A stretch of 58,921 nucleotides of DNA from Haliea sp. (lineage in GTDB: Bacteria; Pseudomonadota; Gammaproteobacteria; Pseudomonadales; Halieaceae). The notes beneath the pieces were generated by a model. It had not been told where the DNA came from. It ran no database searches and saw only the letters and a list, made by a program, of their open reading frames with translations. The translations under genes were made by a program, and so were the position numbers. The first letter of the stretch is position 1; every line of letters starts with the position of its first letter. Below, piece after piece: positions 16,562 through 26,701 of this stretch. Location of the stretch: NCBI GenBank assembly GCA_002862465.1, contig PKDD01000007.1:1-58921 (forward strand), read 5' to 3'.

Positions 16562-16887
16562 TCCCACTTCAAAAGGAGCGGTCAACGTAAATGGTCGAGC
16601 CATAGCGAAAGTTCAGGACATCGTTCACCGTGACCTGTTACACATCTGATTCAAAAAATCGAGAGCTGCTCAACGACGGGGCTACTCGTGAAGGGACGCT
16701 GATCTAGCGCTTCTGCTGGGTTTCCTATCCCCAAAGATTATCTTGCTACGGCTTGAGCTACCGCGACTGAACATGTCAAAGCTAGCGGGCTTACGTAAAT
16801 TAATTTTCACCCATGTCAATACATGCATAACTCCTCCAAGTTGACTCACAACCAATAGCCTGGCGTTCATGGCCAGCCGATACTTAG
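16562..16887. other. Convergent intergenic stretch
   Basis: About 325 bases between convergent genes. I see no hairpin terminator, RNA or coding sequence. Confidence 0.4.
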
Positions 16888-17352
16888 CTACTCAGAGCGG
16901 CGTTCAAAAGCGACAAACGTCGATACATACTTTGGTCCTGGCTGAACCTTATGGCAATGGAGGAGATCCTCAGTGATGGCGCGGCATTGCCAGAACCCGT
17001 TTTCTTCAGTTTCCACAAGGAAGAAAATGCCGTCATGCGGATTGAAGGACCCAATCAGGTATTCGGTATCAGCGTCGGTTTTCGTGTCCACGTGATCGCC
17101 GCCTTCACCGGACATCAGTGCCCACTTTGCCGTTCCAGTAATCGTGCCATCCTGTGTGAATTCAAGCCTCAAGATTTTTTTAGTGTCGTTCGGTCCTCTC
17201 GAATTCAAGGTGATACTGTTCGAGGCCCATGTGCCACTGAGGACTGTTGGATCTGAAAAGTTTGCCACCAATGATTTTTCAGAGCAAGAAGAAAGCAGGC
17301 AGATAAAAACTGCAGCGGGAATGAGCATGTATTTAAATTTCATATAATTCAT
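16888..17352 (-). CDS. Small predicted lipoprotein, unknown function
   Basis: About 154 residues. A basic start (KFKY), a hydrophobic core and the lipobox LSSC give a lipoprotein signal. The mature part is a single beta-rich domain beginning VLSGTWASNS and containing ILRLEFTQDGTITGTAKW, reminiscent of lipocalin-like or avidin-like barrels that open with a G-x-W strand; this is only a resemblance. Possible starts are TTG 17364, ATG 17352 and ATG 17343; the last two give the better signal peptide. It stands alone. Confidence 0.6.
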   Translation of the reverse strand: MNYMKFKYMLIPAAVFICLLSSCSEKSLVANFSDPTVLSGTWASNSITLNSRGPNDTKKILRLEFTQDGTITGTAKWALMSGEGGDHVDTKTDADTEYLIGSFNPHDGIFFLVETEENGFWQCRAITEDLLHCHKVQPGPKYVSTFVAFERRSE

Positions 17353-17703
17353 TTCTCGTTTCAATATAGTTCCAATTTTCGTTAGACTCGAACACCGTCA
17401 GTCGGTGAATTGTGTCTCACTCTAACTCCATAAATACTTTTCACTTTCATGATGCTACGACTTCGTTGGGAGATTCATCTCCCGCTGAATTTTTACCATT
17501 GTTATCGCTGCAGGCGAGGAGAACGCCTGAGGTGGCCACGATAAAAAACTTTGACCAAGGCGGCTGCCAGAATATCTGCGTCATTTAGTGATGGTGCCTT
17601 GGCGCGAATACGCGCACCAAACAAGCACTGAGCAGGCGGTTGAAGCCCATTACATTGGTACCAAATGTTTCTCACACAATAGATAAACGAATAGCAAGCA
17701 CCC
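17353..17703. other. Gene-free stretch
   Basis: About 350 bases between two minus-strand genes. It has no recognised coding, RNA or terminator sequence and presumably holds the promoter of the downstream lipoprotein gene. Confidence 0.35.
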
Positions 17704-18093
17704 CTAATCTCCTACCCCATTTTGCTTCAGATTCATTGAAGCGAGCAACAATAAACCGGCAAAAATTCCTAGATTTTTAACAAAGTTTTGAGTCTCACGC
17801 TCCGCATTCACGCCTTCGTAAACGTTCCAGAAATCATGCAGGTTTATGTTGATGACCAACACCATTCCTGCGAGGATAATTGCACATATTGCGACGTGCC
17901 TATTGGCCAAAATACAGAAGCTAGCACCAATCTGAATGATACCTGACAGGACCAGCAAAGCCGGCACCACGGGCATTTTGTGCGTTTCCATCAGGGTGAC
18001 ATGCATATCCCATGCTGCAAATTTCATAATACCGGGAAACAGAAAATAAAGGGCAAGTAAAATTCTGCCTGTATGGCTAAGTGTAGATTGCAT
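17704..18093 (-). CDS. DoxX family membrane protein
   Basis: 129 residues from the ATG at 18093, chosen because GGAGG lies six bases before it (an upstream in-frame TTG at 18111 is less likely). Four transmembrane helices are visible, the first with the DoxX-type GRILLALYFLFPGIMKF and the third with the usual small-residue-rich span. Members of the family are small quinone-linked or redox-related membrane proteins, often of unknown function. No partner gene adjoins it. Confidence 0.75.
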   Translation of the reverse strand: MQSTLSHTGRILLALYFLFPGIMKFAAWDMHVTLMETHKMPVVPALLVLSGIIQIGASFCILANRHVAICAIILAGMVLVININLHDFWNVYEGVNAERETQNFVKNLGIFAGLLLLASMNLKQNGVGD

Positions 18094-18635
18094 CGGCCGC
18101 CTCCAACTCAAATTATTTGTCGATGATACGAGACTTCACTCTATTTCAACATTGTTTCTAGCGTGCTTGTTGTGATGTTTTACATGAAAACTATAGCACG
18201 TACGCTAGCACAACCTTCTCGACCGGTCTTGGATGTAAATGATACCTGTCGCAAACCTAGCCTACTAGTACAAGACTTCCTCCCCTAGCATCACTATCAA
18301 CAGTACTTCAATCGTATCCTTAAGCTTGGAATTAAGTTGATATTTAGCCTGCCTGTCTGAACTCTGCGACCGCCGCGGCACTGCCGATTCCTCGTCACCC
18401 GCGCGCATGGCTTACAAAACTATTCGGTTGGACTTAGCCAGTCGAAAATAAAGGTTCTCTTATCGCTCTGCGCCGGCAATCGCAGTAGCCCACGAAGGCC
18501 TCTCAAGTGTTCGACATAAAGTGGCGTTAGTGGCTTTGTCTCACCACCGTTGTATTGGATCTAAGCTTGGTTGTGAGTCACTAGCCTGCCTGATACCATA
18601 AGACGCTGAATTGTATCGCCTAGGGAGTATTTGCA
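18094..18635. other. Divergent intergenic region
   Basis: About 540 bases between the DoxX gene (minus) and the alpha/beta hydrolase (plus). It should contain both promoters. I see no sigma-54 element, riboswitch or convincing inverted repeat. Confidence 0.35.
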
Positions 18636-20225
18636 ATGACACAGTCGACTTTCAAGTGGCACACCGCAGGGGTTTTAAGGGCATCAGCCCTAGCACTCTT
18701 AGTCATCGCGCTATCAGGGTGCAGTGATAACAACAACGATGATAATCTAGCGGGTGAAATTCTTAAGCCGCAGCCTGCTAACCCGATTGTGGAAGAGGTT
18801 ACGATCACTGGCGGCGGGCCCGAATGTTGCACTATTTTTAATGGCGCGGTCGATCTTAGAGATCAGAACTACGCTCCGGGCACTGCATTTTATTCCGGGC
18901 TCGCCTTTGATGCCGCAGAAGTGGGCTATCGAGAAACAGAATACTTTATTTCCGGCACGGCTGTTTCCTACGTGGCAACAGACGAGCTTGGGCCAGACGG
19001 TGTATGGTCATTACAGGAGGCGGACGCAGCAGACTATCGAACACGTATGGTAGTCCGGCGGCCTATCGATGAGGCAAATTTCAGTGGCACGGTAGTAGTG
19101 GAATGGTTTAACGTGTCAGGAGGCTTAGATGCCGCTCCCAGCTTTTTGGCCACGCACACAGAATTAGAGCGCGAAGGTCACGTTTGGGTCGGCGTATCCG
19201 CGCAGTCTGTCGGTGTTGAAGGAGGCGGAGGTGCTTTCGATATTTCGTTAAAGGTTGTTGATCCAGTGCGCTACGGTATTTTGAATCACCCTGGTGACTC
19301 TTTCTCGTATAATATTTTTTCTCAGGCAGCCCAAGCAGTACTTCGACCAAAAGATGGTCTTGACCCACTCGATGGGCTTGTTGCGAAGCGCTTAATCGGT
19401 GTGGGACAATCGCAGTCGGCCTTCAGACTGGTCAGTTATTATAATGGGCCTCACTCAGAGATAGATCTCTTTGACGCCTTTCTTATAATGGCACGTGGAG
19501 GTAGCTCAGCCAGCATCTCGCAGTTGCCGCTGGCGGATGTGCCTACACCTGAGGCAGTGTTTATTCGCACCGACTTAGAGATCCCCGTTATCACACTGCA
19601 GAGTGAGACTGATATTTTCCAACTCAATTCTGTGATTTCACGGCAGGTGGACTCTGCCTTCATTCGTATTTGGGAAGCTGCAGGGGCCTCACATTCGGAC
19701 CTCTACACAACGCTAAAGTCTGTCAATGATCTGGGTAACGACCCCGGTGTTGCGGCTGTAATATCAGAAGCAAAAGTTCGGGCACCCTTTATCACTTGTA
19801 GCTTCCCTGCCAACGACAGCGGGATGCATTTTATAGCTAAAGCCGCGGTGAACGCACTAGACGCATGGGTGCGTAATGGCACGCCAGCGCCGTCGGCTGA
19901 GTTTTTAGATATAGATGCGGCAGAAAGCAGCTTTGTATATGACGCCGTAGGCAATGTTACCGGTGGCCTCAGAAGCCCTTATGTGGATGCCCCTGTCGCA
20001 ATACTGAGCGGAGAGGGGCAACCTCGTACTGACAGCTTCTGTAATCTGTTTGGTACCACAGAACTTTTCGATGATGCACAGTTAGCCGAACTTTATCCAA
20101 GTAAACAAGCCTATATCGATGCGATTGACAAATCCGTCGACGACGCGGTTGATCGGCGCGTTCTCCTGCCAGTAGACGCTGAGCTTATCAAAGATGAGGC
20201 TCGTTCTTCTAACATAGGTCTTTGA
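18636..20225 (+). CDS. Alpha/beta hydrolase-domain lipoprotein (Abhydrolase_10 type)
   Basis: 529 residues, ATG preceded by GGGAG at eight bases. The lipobox LSGC (Cys29) is followed by an Asn/Asp-rich linker, so it is probably a lipidated envelope protein. The rest matches the long alpha/beta-hydrolase family with VVEWFNVSGG, a nucleophile elbow GVGQSQSA (Ser259; GxSxS instead of GxSxG) and a late WEAAGASHSD segment likely to carry the catalytic His. The substrate is unknown; such proteins often sit with TonB receptors in steroid, terpenoid or ester catabolic loci, and a TonB receptor is the next gene, convergent. Confidence 0.75.
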   Translation: MTQSTFKWHTAGVLRASALALLVIALSGCSDNNNDDNLAGEILKPQPANPIVEEVTITGGGPECCTIFNGAVDLRDQNYAPGTAFYSGLAFDAAEVGYRETEYFISGTAVSYVATDELGPDGVWSLQEADAADYRTRMVVRRPIDEANFSGTVVVEWFNVSGGLDAAPSFLATHTELEREGHVWVGVSAQSVGVEGGGGAFDISLKVVDPVRYGILNHPGDSFSYNIFSQAAQAVLRPKDGLDPLDGLVAKRLIGVGQSQSAFRLVSYYNGPHSEIDLFDAFLIMARGGSSASISQLPLADVPTPEAVFIRTDLEIPVITLQSETDIFQLNSVISRQVDSAFIRIWEAAGASHSDLYTTLKSVNDLGNDPGVAAVISEAKVRAPFITCSFPANDSGMHFIAKAAVNALDAWVRNGTPAPSAEFLDIDAAESSFVYDAVGNVTGGLRSPYVDAPVAILSGEGQPRTDSFCNLFGTTELFDDAQLAELYPSKQAYIDAIDKSVDDAVDRRVLLPVDAELIKDEARSSNIGL

Positions 20226-20455
20226 TAAAGTATGAGGGCACTAGGTGAGAATTGATATCCAACACCGGCGTTAATGCAGGCTGTGTGTCTGCTTGGCGCT
20301 GAAATCGAGGGGCGGGAAACGTTGCGCTGCTCAGGGTTATCGAGATACTGGCGATCCGTAAACTCATTCAATCGCGCATACCGGATATCCTAAGGGATAA
20401 CCCGACAAAGCTAGGCCTTAACGGCTAAGCGCACCGATGCCACTGCAGCCTTGTG

Positions 20456-22678
20456 TTAAAAGAAGCTATAACGAACCGTAACGCCCCAAGTGCGCGGTGC
20501 CTCAAGAAAGAATGCTTCGGTACCAGAGTAAGCTAGCGGGGCCAGAGCTAAAAGAGCATAGGCTTCATCGGTCGCGTTCTTCACCCATACGGTGGCATCC
20601 CAGTGATCATTGCGCCATCCCAAACGGACGTTCAGCAACCTCTTATCCTGCTCGACACTGTCAGGCTGATAGGTTGGATTGCTGAAGTGCTCTCCCATAA
20701 AGCTGTAATCACTGCGCAGATAGGTCACACCATCAGCAAGAGGTAGCAAAAAAGTCGCGGAGAAGTTGCCGCTCCATGTGGGCGCATAGGGCACGTCAAA
20801 GTTCAGTTTATCCAGTTCGCCATCGGTGTACTTGGCATCTAGATACTGCAATCCACCTGACAACATCAGGAATTGCCAAGGCGCGGCGGAAAAATTCAAA
20901 TCTACCCCGGCGCTAGTGCCCTCGGCGGCATTGCTGACAAATGTACCGACCCCTGTGGGCTGTTGAGCTAGAAACTGTAAATCACTAAACTCCGTATAAA
21001 AAGCACTGACATTCAATTGCAGCCGGTTCTCGAACAGCTGTGATTTTATACCTAATTCATAGTTGGTCGTGTCCTCGTCCTTAAATTCCCGAGGGGCGCC
21101 CTCGCCGGCTACACCGTTAAAACCTCCTGATTTACTGCCCGTGGATATGGATGTGAAGACCATCGTATCTGCATTCACAGACCAAGTGAGGTTGGCCAAG
21201 CCGGTAAACCCATCGGCATCGCGGTCAAAGCTCCCATCAACGGGCGCGAACGCTATTTGCACCAAAGAGCCGCCGATAGCGAAGGCAGGCGCCGTGGAAA
21301 ATGGCTCTGTGTATAGATCGGCATCCTTGGTCTCTGTGGTATACCGTAAACCTAGGGTTGCCGCCCAACTCTCGCTTATGGTGTACGTGGATTGGCCGAA
21401 CACAGCGTAGGTCTCTGTTTTCCATTTATTGTTAAAAAAGACGGTATCGCCCGGCTGTACGATATTAGCAAATAGCGGGCCAAGCCCTGTTCCCGCACCC
21501 CCAACCGCCACTATATCGCCCCCTATTACAACAGGTGCTTGATCCTCACCACCTCGCGTGCGTTCCTCAAAGGCGTAAAATGCGCCCGCCATATACTGCC
21601 AAGAGCCGTCTAGGGCACTGGTCAGACGAAATTCCTGAGAATACTGTTCACCGCTATATTTGTCATCAATAATACCCAAAACGTCAAGCTCGGATCTGTC
21701 GGCATCGGTGGACGTTTTATAGTCATAGTCATTCCAGGCGGTGAGGGAGGTCAGAACCGCCGTATCCAACTCATAATCTATCTTCACATTCACCGCTTCT
21801 GATTCCATTTCAAAATTAGAGTCCACGTTCACATTGTTTTTATAGTTAAAGGCATCGTTTTTCGGAACCGGCAGACCTTGGGTTATAAGTTGGTCAGTGA
21901 CGGCGGCGGTTTGGGTAGCATCAGCTGCACAACAGCTGTCGTCACGATCGACATGAGCAACGGTTAGTTGCAGGCTGAGCGTTTCGGTTGGCAGCCACAG
22001 CAGCTTGCCTCGTGCATTCCAGTCCTGTGCTGCGTTGAGGTCAGCACCGGTATTACTCTCCATCCAGCCATCGGTTTCATACCAGTTACCCGCAATGCTG
22101 TAGGCCAGTGAGTCACTAATAGGTCCGGTAACGGCACCCACGTAACGTTGCAGAGAGTAATCCCCGAGGCTCGCTTCAACATATCCTTCCGTTTCCTTGA
22201 GGTTAGGACTTTTAGTGATGACGCTGATCACCCCTGCGTTACTGTTCTTGCCGTATAGCGTGCCCTGCGGCCCCTGCAATACTTCAATCCGCTCAATGTC
22301 AGTAAGCTCCGACATACCGAGGCCGGAACTGCCCATATAAACCCCATCTAGGATGAAGGCGACCGAGGGCTCCAACGCAGGGTCATTTTGCGATGTGCCA
22401 AAACCGCGAATTCGCAGGGCAGTCGCAAACGGGCTTAGGTTCGAACTGACGGTCAACGCTGGCACTAGTGCCGCGACATCACTGATATCTTGGATACCGG
22501 CTTCTTGAATAGTAGTCGCAGAGATAGCCGTTACCGTGATGGGAATATCCTGCAGACTCTCGGCCCGCTTGGTCGCGGTTACAACAACCTCTTCCAGCAT
22601 GCCGACCTGAGCAAATGCGTTACTACTGCAGACTGCGACAGTAAGTGCGGATATATATGGTTTTATCATCGCTCTCAT
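20456..22678 (-). CDS. TonB-dependent outer-membrane receptor
   Basis: 740 residues. ATG is preceded by GGAG at seven bases, and a signal peptide ends near NAFAQ. A TonB box-like EEVVVTATKR (about 29-38) leads into the plug domain (IPITVTAISA... to about 155, with RIEVLQGPQGTLYGKN), followed by a 22-strand-type barrel ending in VTVRYSFF with a terminal Phe. It imports a scarce nutrient across the outer membrane using TonB energy. No cobalamin riboswitch is upstream, so it is not an obvious BtuB. The ligand is unknown; neighbouring esterase genes suggest an organic ester or lipid-like compound (inference). Confidence 0.92.
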   Translation of the reverse strand: MRAMIKPYISALTVAVCSSNAFAQVGMLEEVVVTATKRAESLQDIPITVTAISATTIQEAGIQDISDVAALVPALTVSSNLSPFATALRIRGFGTSQNDPALEPSVAFILDGVYMGSSGLGMSELTDIERIEVLQGPQGTLYGKNSNAGVISVITKSPNLKETEGYVEASLGDYSLQRYVGAVTGPISDSLAYSIAGNWYETDGWMESNTGADLNAAQDWNARGKLLWLPTETLSLQLTVAHVDRDDSCCAADATQTAAVTDQLITQGLPVPKNDAFNYKNNVNVDSNFEMESEAVNVKIDYELDTAVLTSLTAWNDYDYKTSTDADRSELDVLGIIDDKYSGEQYSQEFRLTSALDGSWQYMAGAFYAFEERTRGGEDQAPVVIGGDIVAVGGAGTGLGPLFANIVQPGDTVFFNNKWKTETYAVFGQSTYTISESWAATLGLRYTTETKDADLYTEPFSTAPAFAIGGSLVQIAFAPVDGSFDRDADGFTGLANLTWSVNADTMVFTSISTGSKSGGFNGVAGEGAPREFKDEDTTNYELGIKSQLFENRLQLNVSAFYTEFSDLQFLAQQPTGVGTFVSNAAEGTSAGVDLNFSAAPWQFLMLSGGLQYLDAKYTDGELDKLNFDVPYAPTWSGNFSATFLLPLADGVTYLRSDYSFMGEHFSNPTYQPDSVEQDKRLLNVRLGWRNDHWDATVWVKNATDEAYALLALAPLAYSGTEAFFLEAPRTWGVTVRYSFF

Positions 22679-23226
22679 TATTATTCTCCGATTATTTTAA
22701 CGACACTAAGCACCCTACTAGCCGTTTTTCATGGCATATATTATGCCAAAATATTAATGGGAACGGTACCGTGAAACCACCGCGATAGCAAGACAACTTT
22801 ATCGCGCTGCGAAACCACATTAGCAAAAATAGACGCAGTAGTAGCGAATGGCCAAGCGAAGTCAGCATCTGAGGATTCACTCTGTTAACGCTTAACGACA
22901 AATGGTCCTTAGGCGGATGATCATCATGGCCTCAAACCACGCTCCCTGCCCTACTTGAACAGCAGAATAAGTGGCCCAGTAAGAGTTCACTAATATCAGC
23001 GTATTTTTGTCAGAGGTGACCTTGATATGAATTATCTGAATTATTACCGACCATGCTTCCTACTGTAACTGCGTGATCGCAAAGCACTGCGCTAGACGAC
23101 GGTTGTCTCGCCATCAGGCTCAAATAATCTTCCACGAACTTGCTCAGACTTATCATTTTAAACGACGCTGCATAAGCCTAACGGCATCGCTGCAAATCGG
23201 CAGCCATACACAACGCAAAGTGCAGG
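22679..23226. other. Gene-free stretch
   Basis: About 550 bases between two minus-strand genes. It contains the TonB receptor's promoter region. I looked for a B12 box or other riboswitch core and found none. Confidence 0.35.
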
Positions 23227-24609
23227 TTAATTTGGACCATTTACATAAGGGGCGATGTGACTCAAGTCATAAACAGACTGCAATGCTGGATAACCATTGG
23301 GAGAATTGTGACAAACAAAACAATTCAGGGTGCCATCTGAACTGGTCATGCCATCAACACCAGGTGTGAATGAACCCTGAAAGGTCGTCTCCATCACAGT
23401 ATTTGCCAGTTGAATAGAACCACGCTGCTCATCTGGCGCAAGGGTGCCCTCATTATTAAACCAAATTCCGCCGACCATTTGATAGTTACGCCAAACAGCC
23501 TGAGGGTCTGACGATTCAAGCTGCGCAAGATAGCCACTCTCGCCAACTATCTGCTCGTTAAGCGCCAAAATATTTGCCCGATTCTGCGTCCACTGATTAT
23601 CACCATCTTGAGTACCCTGAGGAAAGACACGACATACGTCTGTAGAATCGGCAATATAAGGGGGACTTTTGGTTTTATCTGTTCTGCCCTCATTGATGTA
23701 AATACCCTCAGAGTTAGTGCACTGTGCAGTACAATCTAGAGGGCTGCTAGAATCAATACATTGGGCGCAGGAGTCTGTCATCATTGTCCAACCGTTTGCC
23801 GGCCGTTCTGGCGATAGCCTTGAAGGCACACAATCAGGCGTATTAGCCATATGCTCCCATGTCGTCCAAATCATTTCAGGATGCAGTGGCGTTGCCTGCG
23901 CAAGGTGAAAACCGATCAATCCTAATTTCAACTTTTGGCCAGTATCTAAGGTTACATCAATAGTATAGTAGTCGGCCGCAGTAGTTTGCGGTGTTATATA
24001 GCGCCAAGCCGTTTTAATTTCGACCAAGTCATCAGGCAGCGTCGCCTCGGGGCCCGTGTTACCGCACAAATTACGACTGAATCGAACATTGTAGAGCACA
24101 ATATTACCCTCAGCTGTCCCTTCCGGCCCTACAGAGTATACCTCAACGTTAGTGCCGGCCTCAGGGCCTCCAGGACCAGTTGTTGCATTGGTAAGTAGAT
24201 TCAACACCTCTTTGTTTGACTGCTCAGCGCAACTGTCAGTTTCCTCTCCCAAGTAATTCGGATAATCTTGTGTCACTTCAAAACGTCTGACGCTGCTGCT
24301 GTCCGAAACTGGCTGCACCAGATACATAAACGACTCCCAGGCCATCACATTGAAATCACATAAATCGGCACTAGTGCCATTAGGAACCTCGGTTTGCAGT
24401 GAAGGCGAAAAGACTTGCGAATCCAGTATCGTACAATCTGTGACCTGAATCGGTGCAGCCTCTCCTAGTTCGGGCTCAGGCTTAGGCGGAACCATATTGA
24501 CGTTGCCGCTGCTATTGTTATTGTTATTGTTGTTACTGCATCCTACGCTCACGCAAAATAAGGCTACAAAAAATGGAAAATAAAACGCTGCTGATTTAGA
24601 CATTTTCAT
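23227..24609 (-). CDS. Lipoprotein with one C-terminal c-heme motif
   Basis: 460 residues from ATG 24609, preferred because GAGG lies six bases upstream (an in-frame TTG sits at 24615). The lipobox VGC is followed by a run of Asn encoded by ATT/GTT-like triplet repeats, acting as a linker. The body is Cys-rich (CAQC, CTAQC) with no domain I recognise. The C-terminus has the c-heme motif CFVCH (about 430-434). It is probably a periplasmic or outer-membrane c-type cytochrome-like protein. It lies 548 bases upstream of the TonB receptor on the same strand, too far for a confident operon. Confidence 0.6.
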   Translation of the reverse strand: MKMSKSAAFYFPFFVALFCVSVGCSNNNNNNNSSGNVNMVPPKPEPELGEAAPIQVTDCTILDSQVFSPSLQTEVPNGTSADLCDFNVMAWESFMYLVQPVSDSSSVRRFEVTQDYPNYLGEETDSCAEQSNKEVLNLLTNATTGPGGPEAGTNVEVYSVGPEGTAEGNIVLYNVRFSRNLCGNTGPEATLPDDLVEIKTAWRYITPQTTAADYYTIDVTLDTGQKLKLGLIGFHLAQATPLHPEMIWTTWEHMANTPDCVPSRLSPERPANGWTMMTDSCAQCIDSSSPLDCTAQCTNSEGIYINEGRTDKTKSPPYIADSTDVCRVFPQGTQDGDNQWTQNRANILALNEQIVGESGYLAQLESSDPQAVWRNYQMVGGIWFNNEGTLAPDEQRGSIQLANTVMETTFQGSFTPGVDGMTSSDGTLNCFVCHNSPNGYPALQSVYDLSHIAPYVNGPN

Positions 24610-24855
24610 CGTCAACCTCGAGTATAATTTTTTCGTGATCTACCCTATTATTATTAAATCGCAACCGAGCTTCCAGATGCTTGTTTAGCCTATCATTTTA
24701 TGTTGGGTCTCTACAGCATTTGTGGTCAGATTAGGCGCTCTTTAAGTCTCTCTGTTTGTCGCAGGTTTGATGTGTCAATATTCACGCGGGCGGTTAGATT
24801 CTTCGATAAAAAAATACCAAAGAGCGTAAGCCCGATGCCCTCGCTATGCGCAGAG

Positions 24856-25893
24856 TTAGTCAGTTTGTCCAATGGACCGTTTGAGTAAATCTACTTGCGC
24901 CCTGTGGGCATCACGCATACTGCCTATCGAACCCATTAGTCCATGAATCGCACCATCGTAACGAATGACCTCGACGGAAACGCCGGCTTGGCGTAGTTTT
25001 TCACCATAGGCTTCTCCCTCATCGCGAAGCGGATCGTATTGCGCTGTCACAATCAAAGCCTGCGGCAGACCTGCATGTGACGCCGCCAATATCGGACTGG
25101 CCAGCGGGTCTAGGCGGTCCGAGGGATTAGGCAAATAGGCCTCCACCATTGCCTCGATACTCTGGGCAGTTAACACATAGCCGTCGCCAAAGGTACGCTC
25201 AGACGGATATATTGTGTCACTGGCGTCAGTGACCGGCACGCTAAGCATTTGCGCGGTGATAGCTGGGCCACTCTCATCTCGCGCCTTAATCGCCAATGTC
25301 GCGGCAAGATTACCGCCAGCACTGCCGCCGCCAACAGCGATGCGCTCGGGATCTAGGCCCAGTTCGGCAGCATTCGCATGCAGCCACAGCAGGGCCGCAT
25401 AGCTATCGTCTAAAGCAGCAGGCCAAGGATGTTCCGGGGCGAGCCGATAATCGACTGAAAAAATCGCAATATGTGCATCTGCCGCCAATGCCGCAATGCG
25501 ACCATCCCAATCTTCTAACTGATTTCCCATCCAGAAGCCACCGCCGTGCATCCACACCATGAAAGGCAATGCCACCGTATGTGGTGGACGATACTCGCGC
25601 ACACGCATGCTCTGACTTGGACCGGGAATTTCTAAGTCAGAAATAGTCACAGCATCTGTGACCGGAGCCTGCCGCAACATAGCTCCCATCTGGGCGTTAG
25701 CTTTTTGACGCTCAGAGGCTACGTCCGCCAAGTTTAGCACCAGCGGTCCCGCGCTGAGCGCCGCCACTTTAGCAATGACCGCTGCCGTAAAATCCAGTCT
25801 ACCCTGTGGCGTATAAGTCCAGCTGTAAGCGAGCAAACCCAGCCCCCCCAAGGCAAACAAAATAATAACGCTCGCACGCTTTAATAGCTTCAT
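24856..25893 (-). CDS. HSL-type esterase/lipase (alpha/beta hydrolase), membrane-anchored
   Basis: 345 residues from ATG 25893, chosen over GTG 25902 because AGGTG is well placed seven bases upstream. An N-terminal hydrophobic span (8-26) anchors or exports it. Hormone-sensitive-lipase signatures are present: HGGGF (116-120, oxyanion hole), GGGSAGG with nucleophile Ser191, YDPLRDEG with the catalytic Asp, and DGAIHGL with the catalytic His. It hydrolyses carboxyl esters of short to medium acyl chains. It is probably transcribed alone. Confidence 0.85.
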   Translation of the reverse strand: MKLLKRASVIILFALGGLGLLAYSWTYTPQGRLDFTAAVIAKVAALSAGPLVLNLADVASERQKANAQMGAMLRQAPVTDAVTISDLEIPGPSQSMRVREYRPPHTVALPFMVWMHGGGFWMGNQLEDWDGRIAALAADAHIAIFSVDYRLAPEHPWPAALDDSYAALLWLHANAAELGLDPERIAVGGGSAGGNLAATLAIKARDESGPAITAQMLSVPVTDASDTIYPSERTFGDGYVLTAQSIEAMVEAYLPNPSDRLDPLASPILAASHAGLPQALIVTAQYDPLRDEGEAYGEKLRQAGVSVEVIRYDGAIHGLMGSIGSMRDAHRAQVDLLKRSIGQTD

Positions 25894-26047
25894 AGAATAC
25901 ACCTAATCCAAGCCCTAGTGATTTGGTATAAAGGCATTTTATCGCCAGTAACCAAGCTGCGCATCAACCCTGTAAGCGAAGAACAGCGGACGCGCCGACG
26001 CGGCAGACAGTAGTGTCCTTCGGTGCATAGGGTTTCACTACTGGCCC

Positions 26048-26701
26048 CTAGTCCTCAGACTGCCATTGATTCTCGTACATCATACTCTCGAGCGTCATTT
26101 CCTCTGCCCAATTTTCCATAACCAGCATGGGCTTTTCATAAAACTCATTTACATGCCCGATACACAAAACAGCAATGGGCTGACTCGCGCTCGGCATAGA
26201 TAGCAGCTTTTTGATATCTTCGGGCTCGAACAGCGACACCCAACCCATACCAATACCTTCAACTCTTGCTGCTAACCACATATTTTGAATTGCACATGAC
26301 AAAGAAGCCAGATCCATTTCTGGAATGGTTCTGCGACCGAAAACATGCTTTTCTCTACCATCCGGTAGAGCAGCAATTAACAATTCCGAACATTGCATCA
26401 CTCCTTCTACCTTTAGTTTCAAAAACTCTTGCTTCCTATGCCCTAAGGCCTCACCCGTTAAGGCTCTCTCCTTATCAACAATTTCAAAGATAGATTTTCT
26501 TATTAGATTGTCCGTAATGCGAATAAATCGCCAAGGCTGCATTAGCCCAACACTCGGTGCCATATGGGCTGCAACAAGAATTTTCTGTAGCACATCAGCA
26601 CTTAATGGTTTCCCGTTAAAGTGTCGCATGTCGCGGCGCTCAGCAATCACTTTATAAACCGCGTTTTTCTCACTTTCTGAATAGCTGTGAGGATTGCTCA
26701 T
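26048..26701 (-). CDS. bluB: 5,6-dimethylbenzimidazole synthase
   Basis: 217 residues of the nitroreductase-like BluB family, which fragments reduced FMN with oxygen to make DMB, the lower ligand of cobalamin. Family features seen: AERRDMRHFNGKPL, AAHMAPSVGLMQPWRF, and the C-terminal GIGMGWVSLFEP plus AVLCIGHVNEF. It is the last gene of the cobW operon; its ATG directly follows the cysG stop (TAAATG), so the two are probably translationally coupled. The reaction needs oxygen, so the organism makes DMB aerobically even though it carries anaerobic-type ring-contraction genes. Confidence 0.93.
   Translation of the reverse strand: MSNPHSYSESEKNAVYKVIAERRDMRHFNGKPLSADVLQKILVAAHMAPSVGLMQPWRFIRITDNLIRKSIFEIVDKERALTGEALGHRKQEFLKLKVEGVMQCSELLIAALPDGREKHVFGRRTIPEMDLASLSCAIQNMWLAARVEGIGMGWVSLFEPEDIKKLLSMPSASQPIAVLCIGHVNEFYEKPMLVMENWAEEMTLESMMYENQWQSED

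Noticed and set aside
20387-20402. TATCC-TAAG-GGATA hairpin as terminator between the convergent hydrolase and TonB genes
   Set aside because: Short A/T-rich stem without a U-run on either strand; it does not meet the criteria.
22679-22920. Possible cobalamin riboswitch before the TonB receptor (would make it BtuB)
   Set aside because: I searched both strands for a B12 box and the GCTGNCCCGC core and found neither.
24520-24545. Triplet repeat run as a mobile or regulatory repeat
   Set aside because: It simply encodes the poly-Asn linker after the lipobox of the 23227-24609 lipoprotein; similar linkers occur in other lipoproteins here.
24700-24888. 62-codon plus-strand frame between the heme lipoprotein and the esterase
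   Set aside because: It overlaps the end of the esterase gene, with no ribosome site or protein features.
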